A stretch of DNA of 32,222 nucleotides, taken from Bacteroidota bacterium (GTDB lineage Bacteria; Bacteroidota; Ignavibacteria; UBA10030; UBA8401). Within the stretch, counting starts at the first letter, position 1; the number at the start of each line of letters is the position of its first letter. Shown here in pieces: positions 18,094-29,717 of this stretch. Both the position numbers and the translations under genes were made by a program. Below the pieces are notes generated by a model. That model was given only the letters and a program-made list of their open reading frames with translations, did no database searches and had not been told where the DNA came from. The stretch covers positions 1-32,222 of the forward strand of contig JAQUOA010000008.1 in NCBI GenBank assembly GCA_028749215.1, written 5' to 3'.

Positions 18094-18492
18094 TTACCAA
18101 ATGAGGCAGAGAACTTCTCCGCCAACGTTTTCTTTTCGAGCCTGTCTGTCGGTCATCAAACCTTTCGGCGTTGATACAATGGCCAATCCGAGACCGTTAT
18201 TGACGCGCGGAAGATTATCTACCGCACGATACACGCGACGGCCGGGTGTGCTGACTCGGCGTGTGCCTTTGATAACATTGCTTCCGTGGTAATACCGCAG
18301 TGCAATACGAATGACACCTTGTTTGTTGCTTGATTCTACAACATCAAACAAAGTGATCAATTTATTCTCCGCAAGAATTCGCGTCATATCTTTCTTTAAA
18401 TTCGATGCGGGAATTTCTACTTTTTTATGCTTCGCCTGAATTGCATTGCGAAGCCGTGTAAGATAATCTGCAATTGGATCTGAATGAGCCAT
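18094..18492 (-). CDS. rpsH: 30S ribosomal protein S8
   Basis: MAHSDPIADYLTRLRNAIQAKHKKVEIPASNLKKDMTRIL...NGLGLAIVSTPKGLMTDRQARKENVGGEVLCLIW. Confidence 0.98.
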   Translation of the reverse strand: MAHSDPIADYLTRLRNAIQAKHKKVEIPASNLKKDMTRILAENKLITLFDVVESSNKQGVIRIALRYYHGSNVIKGTRRVSTPGRRVYRAVDNLPRVNNGLGLAIVSTPKGLMTDRQARKENVGGEVLCLIW

Positions 18493-18513
18493 CGTGAAAC
18501 GTTCTCCTAATAG

Positions 18514-18783
18514 TTACCAGCTTGCTTTTACAAGACCGGGAATTTTACCTTCGTGTGCCAGTTTACGCAACATAAGACGCGACAGCCCAAACTTGCGGTA
18601 GTAGCCTCGCGTGCGTCCGGTTAAGTTGCACCGGTTGTGAAGACGCGTCGGATGACTGTCGCGCGGCAGCTTGCGCAGTCCTTCAGTGTCTCCCTGTTCA
18701 ATTAATTCTTTTCGCTTTGCCGCATACTTTGCAACAATTTTTTCACGTCGTCGTTGACGGGCAACCGAACTTAGTTTTGCCAT
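18514..18783 (-). CDS. rpsN: 30S ribosomal protein S14 (zinc-independent long type)
   Basis: 89 aa; [53 protein letters not shown]. Confidence 0.97.
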   Translation of the reverse strand: MAKLSSVARQRRREKIVAKYAAKRKELIEQGDTEGLRKLPRDSHPTRLHNRCNLTGRTRGYYRKFGLSRLMLRKLAHEGKIPGLVKASW

Positions 18784-18792
18784 AGTCTCCCT

Positions 18793-19431
18793 TTATCCTG
18801 CTTTTGCAACTGGTTGTTCACGCTTAATAAATGGAACGCCAAACAACTTCAGCAATTCCATCGCTTCCATATCAGTGTTTGCCGTTGTGACAAACGTAAT
18901 ATCCATTCCGGAAATCTTTGTTACCCTATCCGCATCAATTTCCGGAAAAATAATCTGCTCTTTAATTCCCAATGTGTAATTTCCTCGTCCATCGAATGAA
19001 CGATCCGACACTCCGCGGAAATCTCTAATCTGAGGCATGGCCAGCGAAATGAGCCTGTCGAAAAATTCGAACATCATTCTGCTTCGCAAGGTAACCCTCA
19101 CGCCAATCGGCAGTCCCTGCCGGAGTTTGAAATTTGAGATTGCTTTTTTTGCTTTGGTCACGGCAACTTTTTGTCCGGTAACTGCTTCAAGCTCTGCCAC
19201 AGCGGTTTCAATCAACTTTGCATCCTGTGTCGCTCCGCCGACGCCGATATTGACGGCGATCTTTTCAAGCTTCGGCACTTCCATTACGTTGGAGTAGTTG
19301 AACCGTTTCATCATTGCCGGAATAATATCTTTTTTGTATTTCTCTGCGAGACGCGGGTACACTCCTGCTTCGCGTACTCCCGGACCGCTTTTCACTGCTT
19401 TGTCGTCTTTTTGCTTTTTCTCTTTTGCCAT
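18793..19431 (-). CDS. rplE: 50S ribosomal protein L5 with charged N-terminal extension
   Basis: ORF track start 19458; ATG at 19431 gives [65 protein letters not shown]. Confidence 0.97.
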   Translation of the reverse strand: MAKEKKQKDDKAVKSGPGVREAGVYPRLAEKYKKDIIPAMMKRFNYSNVMEVPKLEKIAVNIGVGGATQDAKLIETAVAELEAVTGQKVAVTKAKKAISNFKLRQGLPIGVRVTLRSRMMFEFFDRLISLAMPQIRDFRGVSDRSFDGRGNYTLGIKEQIIFPEIDADRVTKISGMDITFVTTANTDMEAMELLKLFGVPFIKREQPVAKAG

Positions 19432-19485
19432 GTCGTTTCTTCTCGTTAGTTGTGCCACGTTATTCGCGTAACACCATGTGTTGAA

Positions 19486-19809
19486 TTAAAACAGCTCGCC
19501 GCTCTTTCGAGCAACGCGCATTACTTTCTTTTTGCCCGATACAGAATCTTTCGTGCGTTCGTATCCTACCCGTGTTGCTTCACCACTCTTTGGATCTTTT
19601 ACCATCACGTTCGAAGCATTGAATGGCGCTTCTTTTTGCACAACGCCTCCCTGCGGATTACTTTGCGACGGACGGGTGTGACGTTTCACGACATTCACTC
19701 CTTCAACAATGATCCGATTTTTTTCAGGAAACACTTTCAATACTTTTCCTTCTTTTCCTTTGGCATTGCCGGTGATGACAACGACGATATCATTCTTTTT
19801 TACGTTCAT
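19486..19809 (-). CDS. rplX: 50S ribosomal protein L24
   Basis: [48 protein letters not shown]. Confidence 0.97.
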   Translation of the reverse strand: MNVKKNDIVVVITGNAKGKEGKVLKVFPEKNRIIVEGVNVVKRHTRPSQSNPQGGVVQKEAPFNASNVMVKDPKSGEATRVGYERTKDSVSGKKKVMRVARKSGELF

Positions 19810-19828
19810 AGGTCATTTTCTTTCTGTC

Positions 19829-20197
19829 TTACAGCACTTCAGGTGCGAGTGATACAATTTTCATAAACTGCTTTTCTCGAAGCTCACGCGCTACCGGTCC
19901 AAAGATGCGTGTTCCGCGTGGTTCATTCTGCGCCGTGATGAGTACAACAGCATTCTCATCAAAGCGGATATAGGAACCGTCTTTGCGTCCCACTTCCTTT
20001 GTTGTGCGAACCACGACGGCGCGGGACACATCTCCCTTTTTTACTGCGGCACCGGGAATGGCAGCTTTCACCGACACAACAACAAGGTCTCCGACAGATG
20101 CATATCGACGGTCATGACCGCCAAGCACGCGGATACATCGGACTTTTTTTGCACCTGAATTATCTGCAACAACTAAATTGGTTTCTTCTTGAATCAT
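19829..20197 (-). CDS. rplN: 50S ribosomal protein L14
   Basis: [27 protein letters not shown]...[33 protein letters not shown]. Confidence 0.98.
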   Translation of the reverse strand: MIQEETNLVVADNSGAKKVRCIRVLGGHDRRYASVGDLVVVSVKAAIPGAAVKKGDVSRAVVVRTTKEVGRKDGSYIRFDENAVVLITAQNEPRGTRIFGPVARELREKQFMKIVSLAPEVL

Positions 20198-20218
20198 TGT
20201 CGTCTCCGAACAGAACTG

Positions 20219-20476
20219 TTATTGCGCTTTCGCAACGATTTGCACTAACCGCCAACGTTTTAATTTACTGATGGGGCGGGTTTCCATGATTAACACCGTA
20301 TCGCCGACACCCGCTTCATTCTTTTCATCGTGAGCGTAAAACTTTGTCGTACGTTTGAAATATTTTTTATACAACGGATGTACTACTTTCCGTTCAACGG
20401 CAACGACGATGCCTTTGTGCATCTTATTGCTCACCACTTTGCCGGTTCGTGTCTTGCGATTATTACGAGTTTCCAT
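20219..20476 (-). CDS. rpsQ: 30S ribosomal protein S17
   Basis: [54 protein letters not shown] track start 20491. Confidence 0.97.
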   Translation of the reverse strand: METRNNRKTRTGKVVSNKMHKGIVVAVERKVVHPLYKKYFKRTTKFYAHDEKNEAGVGDTVLIMETRPISKLKRWRLVQIVAKAQ

Positions 20477-20496
20477 CATTCCTCTTAACAAAAAAT

Positions 20497-20703
20497 TTAC
20501 TGTACTTTCGCTTTGGTTAATTCACGTTCACGCAAAATCGTTTTCATACGCGCAATATCTTTGCGAAGCAGTGTGAATTGTGATGTGTTCTCAACTTGGC
20601 TGGTCGCCTTGTGAAACTTCATTGCTGAGAGAGAATCTCTATTCTCATCAATCCTCTTTAGTAATTCTTCGTCGGTCAGTAACCGAAGATCAGTTGGTTT
20701 CAT
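20497..20703 (-). CDS. rpmC: 50S ribosomal protein L29
   Basis: [61 protein letters not shown]. Confidence 0.96.
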   Translation of the reverse strand: MKPTDLRLLTDEELLKRIDENRDSLSAMKFHKATSQVENTSQFTLLRKDIARMKTILRERELTKAKVQ

Positions 20704-20714
20704 AGCTCTCTTCC

Positions 20715-21128
20715 TTATGCAGCCAAATCAATTCGTTTAACAAACTTTGTTTTAATGGGAAGTTTGTGTGCGGCAAGAGTCAAAGCTTCTTGCGCTAATT
20801 CTTTTTTAATGCCGCCCACCTCAAATAAAATACGTCCCGGTTTAATCACAGCAACCCAAAATTCCGGTGCACCTTTACCGCTTCCCATACGGGTTTCTGC
20901 GGGCTTTTTGGAAACCGGTTTGTCCGGAAAAATTCTGATCCACACTTTTCCTTCACGTTTCATCAAGCGTGTCAGCGCAACACGTGCCGCTTCAATTTGG
21001 CGGGCACTGATCCAAGCCGGTTCCATCGCTTTCAAACCGTAATCGCCGAACGCAACTGTTGCACCGCGTGTGGCAACACCGCTCATTCGTCCGCGCTGTG
21101 CTTTTCTATACTTTACTCTTTTTGGCAT
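20715..21128 (-). CDS. rplP: 50S ribosomal protein L16
   Basis: [57 protein letters not shown] track start 21134. Confidence 0.98.
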   Translation of the reverse strand: MPKRVKYRKAQRGRMSGVATRGATVAFGDYGLKAMEPAWISARQIEAARVALTRLMKREGKVWIRIFPDKPVSKKPAETRMGSGKGAPEFWVAVIKPGRILFEVGGIKKELAQEALTLAAHKLPIKTKFVKRIDLAA

Positions 21129-21161
21129 TAACATAGTTCAAAACTCCAGGTACAATTTCAG

Positions 21162-21800
21162 TTAACGATTGCTTTTATCAAGGATTTCGCCTTTGCAAAT
21201 CCATACTTTCACGCCAATCTTTCCGTAGATGGTCGCTGCTTCAGCATGCGCATAATCGATATCCGCACGAATAGTGTGAAGCGGAATACGTCCATCTTTA
21301 TACTGTTCGGAGCGTGCAATTTCCGCGCCGCCCAAACGACCGGCACACATTACGCGAATACCTTCGGCACCCATACGCATTGCAGCGGTGATAGCCTGCT
21401 TCATTGCACGGCGAAATGCGATACGTCCTTCAAGCTGTGCCGCAATATTTTCCGCCACAAGCTGTGCATCAAGTTCTGGACGCTTAATTTCATTAATGAG
21501 GATCTTAACTTCTTTATTCGTAACCTTCTTCAGTTCTTCTTCGAGCTGTGTAATTTCTTTTCCGCTTTTACCGATGACAACTCCGGGCCGCGATGTATGA
21601 ATGGTGATGCGAGCGTTCTTCGGCGTGCGCTCAATTTGGATCTTTGACACACCGGCTTTTTTCAAACGATTGCGGAGATAGTTCCGTACGTTATAATCTT
21701 CAAGCAGTTTACTTGCAAAATTTTTATCATCGTACCAGTTAGAGTCCCACGTTTTGATGATGCCTAACCGAAAACCGACCGGATTTATTTTTTGTCCCAA
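21162..21800 (-). CDS. rpsC: 30S ribosomal protein S3 (TTG start)
   Basis: [28 protein letters not shown]...[18 protein letters not shown] (KH); start codon TTG with AGGAG 5 nt upstream. Confidence 0.98.
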   Translation of the reverse strand: MGQKINPVGFRLGIIKTWDSNWYDDKNFASKLLEDYNVRNYLRNRLKKAGVSKIQIERTPKNARITIHTSRPGVVIGKSGKEITQLEEELKKVTNKEVKILINEIKRPELDAQLVAENIAAQLEGRIAFRRAMKQAITAAMRMGAEGIRVMCAGRLGGAEIARSEQYKDGRIPLHTIRADIDYAHAEAATIYGKIGVKVWICKGEILDKSNR

Positions 21801-21821
21801 AGTAGCTCCTGAACAGTGTAA

Positions 21822-22175
21822 TTACTTTTTAACTTTTCGTTGATCCACCACAATAGTCAAGTGATGAGAACGCTTCAAAATCTTGTATGCACGGCCCATC
21901 GGCGCCGGAAGAATTCGTTTCATCGACTGTCCGCCATTCACAAAACATTCTTTAATAAACAAATCATCTGCACTAACACCGGCGTTGGCATCTTTATTCT
22001 GAAAATTTGCAACGGCCGAGCGCAAAACTTTTTCAGCCGTCTTCGATGCATGTTTCGGCTGGAAGTGAAGAATGTTCAGCGCTTCACCTACCGATTTACC
22101 GCGAATAAGATCGATCACTAACCGCATTTTGCGCGGAGATGTTCCGATGTAACGATTAATTGCTTTTGATTCCAT
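21822..22175 (-). CDS. rplV: 50S ribosomal protein L22
   Basis: RYIGTSPRKMRLVIDLIRGKSVGEALNILHF...GRAYKILKRSHHLTIVV. Confidence 0.97.
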   Translation of the reverse strand: MESKAINRYIGTSPRKMRLVIDLIRGKSVGEALNILHFQPKHASKTAEKVLRSAVANFQNKDANAGVSADDLFIKECFVNGGQSMKRILPAPMGRAYKILKRSHHLTIVVDQRKVKK

Positions 22176-22204
22176 GTCTATTCAAACTCCAAATTTCAAT
22201 TCGA

Positions 22205-22483
22205 TTAAACAGCTGCTTCCGTTTTAAGGCCGGGATGTCCGCGGAAAATTCGAGTCGGCGCAAATTCACCGAGCTTGTGTCCTACCATCGCTTCTTGAAT
22301 GTAGACCGGGATGAATTTATTCCCGTTATGCACCGCAAATGTATGACCGACAAATTCCGGAGGAATGGTGCACGACCGCGCCCACGTTTTAATGACCTGC
22401 TTTTTGTTGGTTTTATTCAACACCTCAACTTTGGACAACAGGCGTGAATCAATGTATGGACCTTTTTTGAGCGAACGACTCAT
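22205..22483 (-). CDS. rpsS: 30S ribosomal protein S19
   Basis: [54 protein letters not shown]. Confidence 0.98.
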   Translation of the reverse strand: MSRSLKKGPYIDSRLLSKVEVLNKTNKKQVIKTWARSCTIPPEFVGHTFAVHNGNKFIPVYIQEAMVGHKLGEFAPTRIFRGHPGLKTEAAV

Positions 22484-22502
22484 AGTATTCTCTTAAAAAA
22501 AT

Positions 22503-23327
22503 TTACTTGCGACGCTTAACAATGTATTTACTTGACTGCTTATTTCGCGTACGTGTTTTCAAACCTTTTGATTTTTGTCCCCATGGGCTTACGGGATGAC
22601 CGCCGCCCGATGTTTTACCTTCACCGCCGCCCATCGGATGGTCGACAGGATTTCTTGCAACACCGCGCGACAACGGACGTCTGCCGAGCCAACGTGACCG
22701 ACCCGCTTTGCCGAGGCTGATATTTTCGTGATCGATGTTGCCAAGCTGTCCGACGGTTGCATAACAATCGGCTGCAACGTTTCGAACTTCACCGGAAGGA
22801 AATTTCAAGAGAACAAAGTCTCCTTCTTTCGCCTGCACCGTTGCGAAGTTGCCCGCGCTCCGTGCAATTTGCCCGCCCTTGCCTGGACGAAGTTCGATGT
22901 TGTGAATCATCGTATTCACTGGCATTGCTTTTAACGGAAGCGCGTTGCCAAGAATTGGTTCTGCGGTTTCACCGGCAACAATTTTCTGACCGATTTTGAG
23001 ACCTTCCGGAGCAAGCACATACGTTTTTTCACCATCAGGGTATTGTATCAACGCTATGTATGTTGATCTGTTCGGATCATACTCAACAGCGACAACCTTC
23101 CCTTCAATATTCCGTTTGGAGCGTTTGAAATCGATGATGCGGTATCGTCTCTTGTGTCCACCCCCGCGATGCCGCGAAGTTACACGTCCAAAACCGTTTC
23201 GCCCGCCGCTCTTAGTAATTTTTTCTAAAAGAGATTTTTCAGGCTTTGACTTCGTAATTTCTTCAAACGTTGCAATCGAATAGTATCGAGTTGCAGGGGT
23301 CATCGGTTTTAATTTGCGTAATGCCAT
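22503..23327 (-). CDS. rplB: 50S ribosomal protein L2
   Basis: [18 protein letters not shown]...[27 protein letters not shown]...[25 protein letters not shown]. Confidence 0.99.
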   Translation of the reverse strand: MALRKLKPMTPATRYYSIATFEEITKSKPEKSLLEKITKSGGRNGFGRVTSRHRGGGHKRRYRIIDFKRSKRNIEGKVVAVEYDPNRSTYIALIQYPDGEKTYVLAPEGLKIGQKIVAGETAEPILGNALPLKAMPVNTMIHNIELRPGKGGQIARSAGNFATVQAKEGDFVLLKFPSGEVRNVAADCYATVGQLGNIDHENISLGKAGRSRWLGRRPLSRGVARNPVDHPMGGGEGKTSGGGHPVSPWGQKSKGLKTRTRNKQSSKYIVKRRK

Positions 23328-23344
23328 AACTTACTCTTTTGAAT

Positions 23345-23647
23345 TTAGACGTTCGCCAAAAAATCTATCGTTTGGCCTTCTTTTAAAGTCACAAATGCTT
23401 TCTTCCAGTCACTGCGTCTGCCGGAAATCCGGCCGCGCTTTGTCATTTGCGCTTTTGTTTTACCTTTTACATTCACCGTCCGCACGCTGACAACATTCAC
23501 ATTGAATTTTTTTTCAACAGCTTTCTGAATTTGAATTTTGTTTGCATCCGGAACAACCTTGAAAGCATACTGACGTGTCGTTGTCAGTGCCGTCATCTTT
23601 TCCGTCAGCAATGGTTGTATAAGAATTCCCGTCATGGTTACTGTCAT
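23345..23647 (-). CDS. rplW: 50S ribosomal protein L23
   Basis: [54 protein letters not shown]. Confidence 0.97.
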   Translation of the reverse strand: MTVTMTGILIQPLLTEKMTALTTTRQYAFKVVPDANKIQIQKAVEKKFNVNVVSVRTVNVKGKTKAQMTKRGRISGRRSDWKKAFVTLKEGQTIDFLANV

Positions 23648-23652
23648 TTCAC

Positions 23653-24282
23653 TTAGTTAGCAAATGTTTTGTGAATCACATCGACGCTGCTTTTGAATAC
23701 CACAACAACATTGTTGTTGAGGATATCATACGTCGATGCTTTTGCCGCTTCGAGCACATTCAATGTCGGAATATTGCGGCCCGCTTTTAAAACGTTACCT
23801 TCAGTTTTTGTGGTCAACAACAACACTTTCTTTTTGTCGGCTTGCAAGGCTTTCAAAATGGATGCCATCTCTTTTGTTTTGGGGACATCAAATGAAAAAT
23901 CTTCGACGACTACAATTTGGCCGTCTTTCGCTTTGTACGACCATGCAGATTTTCTCGCAAGGCGTTTCACTTTTGCCGGAAGTTTTACAACATAGTCGTG
24001 CGGTTTAGGTCCAAAGATTGTACCACCGCCAACCATCAACGGCGATCGGCTTGTACCTTGACGTGCACGGCCTGTTTTCTTTTGAGCGAAAGGTTTTTTT
24101 CCGCCTCCGCTTACCTCGCCGCGTTCTTTCGTTTTATGAGTTCCCTGGCGTTGATTTGCCCAGTATGAACGCACCGCTTGGTAGATCGCGTGATCATTCG
24201 GTTCGATTTCAAAAATATCCGGTTTGAGTTCTACTTTTTCGCCGGACTTCGTTCCATCTTTTTTTACGACATCAATATTCAT
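23653..24282 (-). CDS. rplD: 50S ribosomal protein L4
   Basis: [24 protein letters not shown]...[54 protein letters not shown] track GTG start 24300. Confidence 0.97.
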   Translation of the reverse strand: MNIDVVKKDGTKSGEKVELKPDIFEIEPNDHAIYQAVRSYWANQRQGTHKTKERGEVSGGGKKPFAQKKTGRARQGTSRSPLMVGGGTIFGPKPHDYVVKLPAKVKRLARKSAWSYKAKDGQIVVVEDFSFDVPKTKEMASILKALQADKKKVLLLTTKTEGNVLKAGRNIPTLNVLEAAKASTYDILNNNVVVVFKSSVDVIHKTFAN

Positions 24283-24304
24283 GGCTGATGCTTTCTGCAC
24301 ACAG

Positions 24305-24925
24305 TTATTTCGTAATAGTCACATACGTATTTTTTGCTCCCGGAATCGATCCTTTCACCAACAAAAGATTTGACTCGGGAATAACTTTTACAACGGTAAG
24401 ATTTTTCACGGTCACATTTTCGAAGCCCATACGTCCTGCCATGCGCATTCCTTTGAAGACGCGCGACGGATACGATGAACCGCCGATGGAACCAGGTGCA
24501 CGAACGCGGTCCGATTGACCGTGTGTGGTCATACCAACACCACTGAAATGATGTCTCTTAACAACACCTTGGAAGCCGCGTCCTTTGGATTTTGCCATCA
24601 CATCAACGACATCACCCTTCATGAAGATATCGACTTTCACTTCCTGACCGAGTTCCAACTTTGTTCCGTTGAAATTGCGAAACTCGCGTAACAAGCGAAG
24701 AGCTTTAGCGCCGACTTTTTGGAAGTGACCTTTTAAAGCTTTGTTAACAAGACGTTCAGGTTTTTCATCAAATCCGAGCTGGATGGCATCGTAGCCGTCT
24801 TTGTCTTTCGTTCGGATTTGAGTGACATAGCATGGACCTGCTTCAATGACAGTGCACGGAATTGAAATTCCGTTGTCATCGTACACGCTCGTCATACCAA
24901 TCTTTTTTCCTAAAATTCCACTCAC
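24305..24925 (-). CDS. rplC: 50S ribosomal protein L3 (GTG start)
   Basis: [39 protein letters not shown]...[46 protein letters not shown]. Confidence 0.98.
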   Translation of the reverse strand: MSGILGKKIGMTSVYDDNGISIPCTVIEAGPCYVTQIRTKDKDGYDAIQLGFDEKPERLVNKALKGHFQKVGAKALRLLREFRNFNGTKLELGQEVKVDIFMKGDVVDVMAKSKGRGFQGVVKRHHFSGVGMTTHGQSDRVRAPGSIGGSSYPSRVFKGMRMAGRMGFENVTVKNLTVVKVIPESNLLLVKGSIPGAKNTYVTITK

Positions 24926-24980
24926 TTTTTATTCTCCTTGAGAACAATCGTAATTGTACCACATCTTCAGCACTACCACC

Positions 24981-25289
24981 CTACACTTTAATTTCTACAT
25001 CAACACCAGCCGGCAAATCGAGCTTCATTAACGCATCAACCGTTTTTGAGCCGGATGAAAGTATATCTATCAAACGTTTGTGCGACTTAATCTGAAATTG
25101 TTCACGCGATTTCTTATCGACGTGCGGCGACCGGTTTACGGTGAACACAGACCGTTTCGTCGGAAGCGGAATTGGTCCTGAAACCACTGCACCTGTCGAC
25201 TTCACCGTCTTAATAATCTTTTCGGCCGATTTATCAATCAGTACATGATCGTATGAACGTAATTTGATGCGAATTTTTTGACCAGCCAA
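24981..25289 (-). CDS. rpsJ: 30S ribosomal protein S10 (TTG start)
   Basis: [67 protein letters not shown] with GAGGAG upstream. Confidence 0.98.
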   Translation of the reverse strand: MAGQKIRIKLRSYDHVLIDKSAEKIIKTVKSTGAVVSGPIPLPTKRSVFTVNRSPHVDKKSREQFQIKSHKRLIDILSSGSKTVDALMKLDLPAGVDVEIKV

Positions 25290-25310
25290 TGTTTCTTCTC
25301 CTCGAGATGT

Positions 25311-25334
25311 ACTGCGGTGTTTTTACACCGCAGT
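25311..25334. other. Perfect 10-bp stem hairpin in the tuf-rpsJ intergenic region
   Basis: ACTGCGGTGT (25311-25320) - tttt - ACACCGCAGT (25325-25334), exact reverse complements; no U-run downstream on minus. Confidence 0.7.
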
Positions 25335-25352
25335 TCTCATCGACATTATGTA

Positions 25353-26558
25353 TTACTCAATAATTTTCGTTACAACACCAGCGCCAACTGTACGGCCGCC
25401 TTCACGAATTGCAAAACGGAGACCTTCATCCATAGCAATAGTTGAGATCAATTCAATCTGCATGTTATCAACGTTATCACCAGGCATAATCATTTCCACG
25501 CCCGACGGTAAGGTGACAACACCGGTAACGTCGGTGGTACGGAAATAGAATTGGGGGCGATAACCATTGATAAACGGTGTATGGCGTCCGCCTTCTTCTT
25601 TCTTTAAAACGTATACCTGAGCAGTGAACTTTTTGTGCGGTGTAATGGAACCTGGTTTTGCAAGAACCATCCCGCGTTCAAGTTCGTCTTTTTCAATTCC
25701 GCGAAGCAACAAACCAGCATTATCGCCTGCGTGCACTTCATCAAGCTCCTTACGGAACATTTCTGCACCGGTGATAACGGTTTTCTTGTGTGCGCCAAGA
25801 CCAATCACTTCAATTTCATCTCCAACTTTTGCACGACCGCGTTCGCATCGTCCGGTTCCTACTGTACCGCGTCCGGTTATCGAGAACACGTCTTCAATCG
25901 GCATCAAGAATGGCTTTTCAACATCGCGTTTCGGTTCTGGAATGTACTTGTCGACCGCAGCCATCAAATCAAGAATCGGTTTGTATGCAGGATCATCGAT
26001 TGGTTTTCCAGCAGCATATGCTTCGAGAGCTTTTGTCGCCGAGCCACGAATAATCGGAATTTCATCGCCGGGAAATTTATTTGCGGTAAGAAGTTCGCGC
26101 AATTCCATTTCAACAAGGTCAAGTAATTCAGGATCTGCAATATCAACTTTATTCAAGAACACAACAATCTTCGGAACGCCAACTTGATAGGCAAGAAGAA
26201 TGTGTTCGCGTGTCTGCGGCATTGGACCGTCTGTACCAGCAACGACCAAAATTGCACCATCCATTTGTGCGGCACCGGTGATCATGTTCTTCACATAGTC
26301 AGCGTGGCCTGGGCAGTCAACGTGCGCATAGTGGCGATTCTCTGTAGAGTATTCGACGTGAGCCGTTGCGATCGTGATACCACGTTCACGTTCTTCAGGT
26401 GCATTGTCAATTGAATCAAAGGTACGAACAGTGGAAAGACCTTTCAGCGCCATCGTCATTGTAATAGCAGCAGTTAAAGATGTCTTACCGTGATCAACGT
26501 GTCCAATCGTACCGATGTTCACGTGCGGCTTGCTGCGGTCAAATTTTTCTTTTGCCAT
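25353..26558 (-). CDS. tuf: Elongation factor Tu
   Basis: [32 protein letters not shown]...[27 protein letters not shown]...[20 protein letters not shown]. Confidence 0.99.
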   Translation of the reverse strand: MAKEKFDRSKPHVNIGTIGHVDHGKTSLTAAITMTMALKGLSTVRTFDSIDNAPEERERGITIATAHVEYSTENRHYAHVDCPGHADYVKNMITGAAQMDGAILVVAGTDGPMPQTREHILLAYQVGVPKIVVFLNKVDIADPELLDLVEMELRELLTANKFPGDEIPIIRGSATKALEAYAAGKPIDDPAYKPILDLMAAVDKYIPEPKRDVEKPFLMPIEDVFSITGRGTVGTGRCERGRAKVGDEIEVIGLGAHKKTVITGAEMFRKELDEVHAGDNAGLLLRGIEKDELERGMVLAKPGSITPHKKFTAQVYVLKKEEGGRHTPFINGYRPQFYFRTTDVTGVVTLPSGVEMIMPGDNVDNMQIELISTIAMDEGLRFAIREGGRTVGAGVVTKIIE

Positions 26559-26608
26559 GAGGATTTCTCCTAGTTAATTGTTATTGGTTAATTCAAATTT
26601 CAAATCTA

Positions 26609-28702
26609 TTAAGAAGCTTTACCTTTTACTTTTTCGATGATCTGATCGGAAATAGATCGCGGTGTTTCGTCATAATGATCGAATTGCATCGTATACAATG
26701 CGCGACCCTGTGTCATCGAACGAAGTGTTGTTGCATATCCGAACATTTCAGAAAGCGGAACCATCGACTTGATGACCTGCGCATCTTTTCGAGGATTGAT
26801 TCCTTCGATTTTTCCGCGACGCGAATTCAAATCACCCATCACATCTCCCAGATAATCTTCCGGTGTCACAACTTCAACAGCCATCATCGGTTCCAAAATT
26901 ACAGGGCTGGCTTTTTTTGCACCTTCTTGAAATGCAATCGAGCCGGCAATTTTAAACGCCATTTCGGACGAGTCAACATCATGGTACGAACCGTCAAACA
27001 ATCGCACTTTAATATCTTCAACGGGATATCCGGCAAGAATACCATTCTTCATTGCTTCAACAATTCCGGCCGAAACCGGCTTAATGAATTCGCGAGGAAT
27101 GACACCGCCGACAACACCATCTTCAAATTCATATCCCTTCCCTTTCTCATTCGGCTCAAGTTCAATCCACACATGTCCATACTGACCTTTACCACCGGAC
27201 TGACGCACAAATTTTCCTTCAGCAGTAACTTTCTTTCGAATGGTCTCCTTATACGCCACCTGCGGTTTACCAACATTTGCTTCAACTTTGAATTCGCGCT
27301 TCATGCGATCAACAATAATTTCCAGATGAAGCTCACCCATTCCGCCGATAATTGTCTGACCGGTCTCTTGGTTCGTTGAAATACGAAACGTCGGATCTTC
27401 CTCAGCCAATTTCTGCATCGCCTCACCCATCTTCTCTTGATCCGCTTTTGTCTTCGGTTCAATTGCCTGATGGATAACCGGTTCGGGAAATATCATTTTT
27501 TCAAGAATCAAAGGATCATCTTCGGCACACAGCGTATCGCCCGTTCTGGTATTCTTAAAGCCTATAGCCGCCAAAATATCTCCGGCATATCCTTCATCGA
27601 CATCTTCGCGATGGTTTGCATGCATACGAAGCACGCGACCGATGCGCTCTCTCTTCTCGCTCGATGAATTGTAAAGATATGAACCAGCTTTTACCGTGCC
27701 ACTGTAAATACGGAAAAAAGTCAACCGACCAACGTAAGGATCGGTCATAATTTTAAATGCCAACGCGGTAAACTTTTCGCTATCAGAAATCTTGCGAGTT
27801 ACCATATCCCTCATATTTGGATGGTGACCGCTGATCGCACCACCTTGAATATCAGTCGGCGAAGGAAGAAAATTTACAATTGCATCAAGCAGCATCTGGA
27901 CACCCTTGTTTTTAAAGGATGAACCGCACAATACTGGAACGATGCTTACTTTCAAACATGCTCGGCGCAACACATCGTTAATTTCTTTTTCGGAAATCTC
28001 TTTGCCTTCAAGATATTTCTCAAGAAGTGAATCATCTTCATCGGATACTGCTTCAAGCATTTTTGTACGATACTCAGCTGCCTGCGCCTGCAAGTCATGG
28101 GGAATATCAATTTCGTCCCACGTCATTCCATTTGCTTCGTCATGGAAGATGTGTGCTTTCATTTTCACGAGATCGATAATACCTTTAAACAGATCGCCTT
28201 GACCGACAGGAAGATGGATTGGAATAGCGTTAGCTCCAAGTCGTTCTTTCATCATCTGCACAGCACCGAGAAAATCTGCACCGGTGCGATCCATCTTGTT
28301 CACAAATGCAATCCTTGGAACTCCATATTTATCAGCCTGACGCCATACTGTTTCTGACTGAGGTTCAACACCGCCAACAGAACAAAATAAAGCAACAGCT
28401 CCATCCAAAACACGAAGCGAGCGCTCTACTTCAATCGTAAAATCCACGTGGCCAGGAGTATCAATAATATTAACACGATGATCTTTCCAAAAACAGGTCG
28501 TCGCCGCAGAGGTGATAGTAATACCGCGTTCTTTTTCCTGCTCCATCCAGTCCATGGTTGCAGCGCCGTCATGCACCTCTCCCATGCGATGCAGTACGCC
28601 AGTATAGAATAAAATGCGTTCAGTCGTCGTCGTCTTACCGGCGTCGATGTGAGCCATAATTCCAATATTTCGCGTATGTTCTAAAGAAAATTTACGAGGC
28701 AT
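26609..28702 (-). CDS. fusA: Elongation factor G
   Basis: [27 protein letters not shown]...[46 protein letters not shown]. Confidence 0.99.
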   Translation of the reverse strand: MPRKFSLEHTRNIGIMAHIDAGKTTTTERILFYTGVLHRMGEVHDGAATMDWMEQEKERGITITSAATTCFWKDHRVNIIDTPGHVDFTIEVERSLRVLDGAVALFCSVGGVEPQSETVWRQADKYGVPRIAFVNKMDRTGADFLGAVQMMKERLGANAIPIHLPVGQGDLFKGIIDLVKMKAHIFHDEANGMTWDEIDIPHDLQAQAAEYRTKMLEAVSDEDDSLLEKYLEGKEISEKEINDVLRRACLKVSIVPVLCGSSFKNKGVQMLLDAIVNFLPSPTDIQGGAISGHHPNMRDMVTRKISDSEKFTALAFKIMTDPYVGRLTFFRIYSGTVKAGSYLYNSSSEKRERIGRVLRMHANHREDVDEGYAGDILAAIGFKNTRTGDTLCAEDDPLILEKMIFPEPVIHQAIEPKTKADQEKMGEAMQKLAEEDPTFRISTNQETGQTIIGGMGELHLEIIVDRMKREFKVEANVGKPQVAYKETIRKKVTAEGKFVRQSGGKGQYGHVWIELEPNEKGKGYEFEDGVVGGVIPREFIKPVSAGIVEAMKNGILAGYPVEDIKVRLFDGSYHDVDSSEMAFKIAGSIAFQEGAKKASPVILEPMMAVEVVTPEDYLGDVMGDLNSRRGKIEGINPRKDAQVIKSMVPLSEMFGYATTLRSMTQGRALYTMQFDHYDETPRSISDQIIEKVKGKAS

Positions 28703-28784
28703 ATAAAACCCTTAACTCCGGAAAAGTATTTTTGTTTTTCGGAGAGTGAAATCCTAAATTTATATTTTATTCAGCGATGTTTTT

Positions 28785-29255
28785 TTACCACTTAAAGTGA
28801 GCAAACGCTTTGTTTGCTTCAGCCATGCGGTGTGTATCTTCTTTCTTTTTCACCGCATTACCCTCGCCGTTTGCAGCCGCGATAATTTCCGCAGCAAGCT
28901 TTAACGACATAGACTTATCCGAACGTTCTTGAGCGTAACTTAATAGCCATCGAATTGCGAGAGCGGTTCGCCGTTCGGGACGAACTTCTGTAGGAACCTG
29001 ATAGGTTGCTCCGCCAACTCTCCGTGCTCGAATTTCGATCACAGGAGAAACATTATGCACAGCTTTCTTAAAAATATCGAGCGGGGTTTGCGTTTTTGCG
29101 CGATCACTAATAACCTCGAACGCATCATAAAGGATATTTTGCGCAATATGCTTTTTCCCATCTTTCATGATGTTGTTGATAAAGCGATTCACCAAAATGT
29201 CTCCAAATTTTGGATCTGCTGCAGCAATACGTTTTGATGCTTGTTTTTTTCTCAT
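28785..29255 (-). CDS. rpsG: 30S ribosomal protein S7
   Basis: DPKFGDILVNRFINNIMKDGKKHIAQNILYDAF...ARRVGGATYQVPTEVRPERRTALAIRWLL. Confidence 0.98.
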   Translation of the reverse strand: MRKKQASKRIAAADPKFGDILVNRFINNIMKDGKKHIAQNILYDAFEVISDRAKTQTPLDIFKKAVHNVSPVIEIRARRVGGATYQVPTEVRPERRTALAIRWLLSYAQERSDKSMSLKLAAEIIAAANGEGNAVKKKEDTHRMAEANKAFAHFKW

Positions 29256-29270
29256 TGGTAACTATCTAAT

Positions 29271-29642
29271 TTATTTCGGTCTCTTTGCACCGTATTTTGA
29301 ACGCCCTTGTTTCCGCTCTGCAACGCCGGCAGTATCCAAGGTTCCACGAATAATATGGTAACGCACACCCGGAAGATCCTTCACCCTGCCGCCGCGAATC
29401 AACACGATCGAGTGCTCCTGCAAATTATGACCTTCGCCGGGGATATAAGCGGATACTTCTATCCCATTTGTCAGGCGCACACGCGCAACTTTCCGCAACG
29501 CGGAATTCGGCTTCTTCGGTGTCGTCGTATATACTCTTGTACAGACCCCCCGTTTTTGGGGATTTGAACCGAGTGCCGGCGACTTACTCTTTACCGCCAG
29601 GTTAATACGTCCGAGCCTTACTAATTGATTAATCGTAGGCAA
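29271..29642 (-). CDS. rpsL: 30S ribosomal protein S12 (probable TTG start)
   Basis: [62 protein letters not shown] track GTG start 29657 would sit on the SD GGAG; TTG at 29642 gives the canonical [10 protein letters not shown]-terminus. Confidence 0.96.
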   Translation of the reverse strand: MPTINQLVRLGRINLAVKSKSPALGSNPQKRGVCTRVYTTTPKKPNSALRKVARVRLTNGIEVSAYIPGEGHNLQEHSIVLIRGGRVKDLPGVRYHIIRGTLDTAGVAERKQGRSKYGAKRPK

Positions 29643-29688
29643 TGCTACAATCTCCACTTCTTTTTATTCATTGAAAAATTAGCTTATA

Positions 29689-29717
29689 AATATATCAAAA
29701 ATATATTTCTTTGTCAA
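29689..29717 (-). promoter_or_regulatory. Sigma70-type promoter for the str/S10 superoperon: TTGACA - 17 nt - TATATT
   Basis: Minus: TTGACAAAGAAATATATTTTTGATATATT, -35 at 29712-29717, -10 at 29689-29694, ~40 nt upstream of the rpsL TTG. Confidence 0.7.

Noticed and set aside
25624-26187. 187-aa plus-strand ORF (and other long antisense ORFs such as 26675-27379, 8854-9387, 7716-8192, 29812-30273)
   Set aside because: They lie antisense to strongly conserved tuf, fusA, aminotransferase, serA and rpoC genes. Composition looks like mirror coding with no recognisable domain.
29271-29642. Possible streptomycin-resistance substitution in S12
   Set aside because: The key segment [13 protein letters not shown] is the standard sensitive-type sequence.
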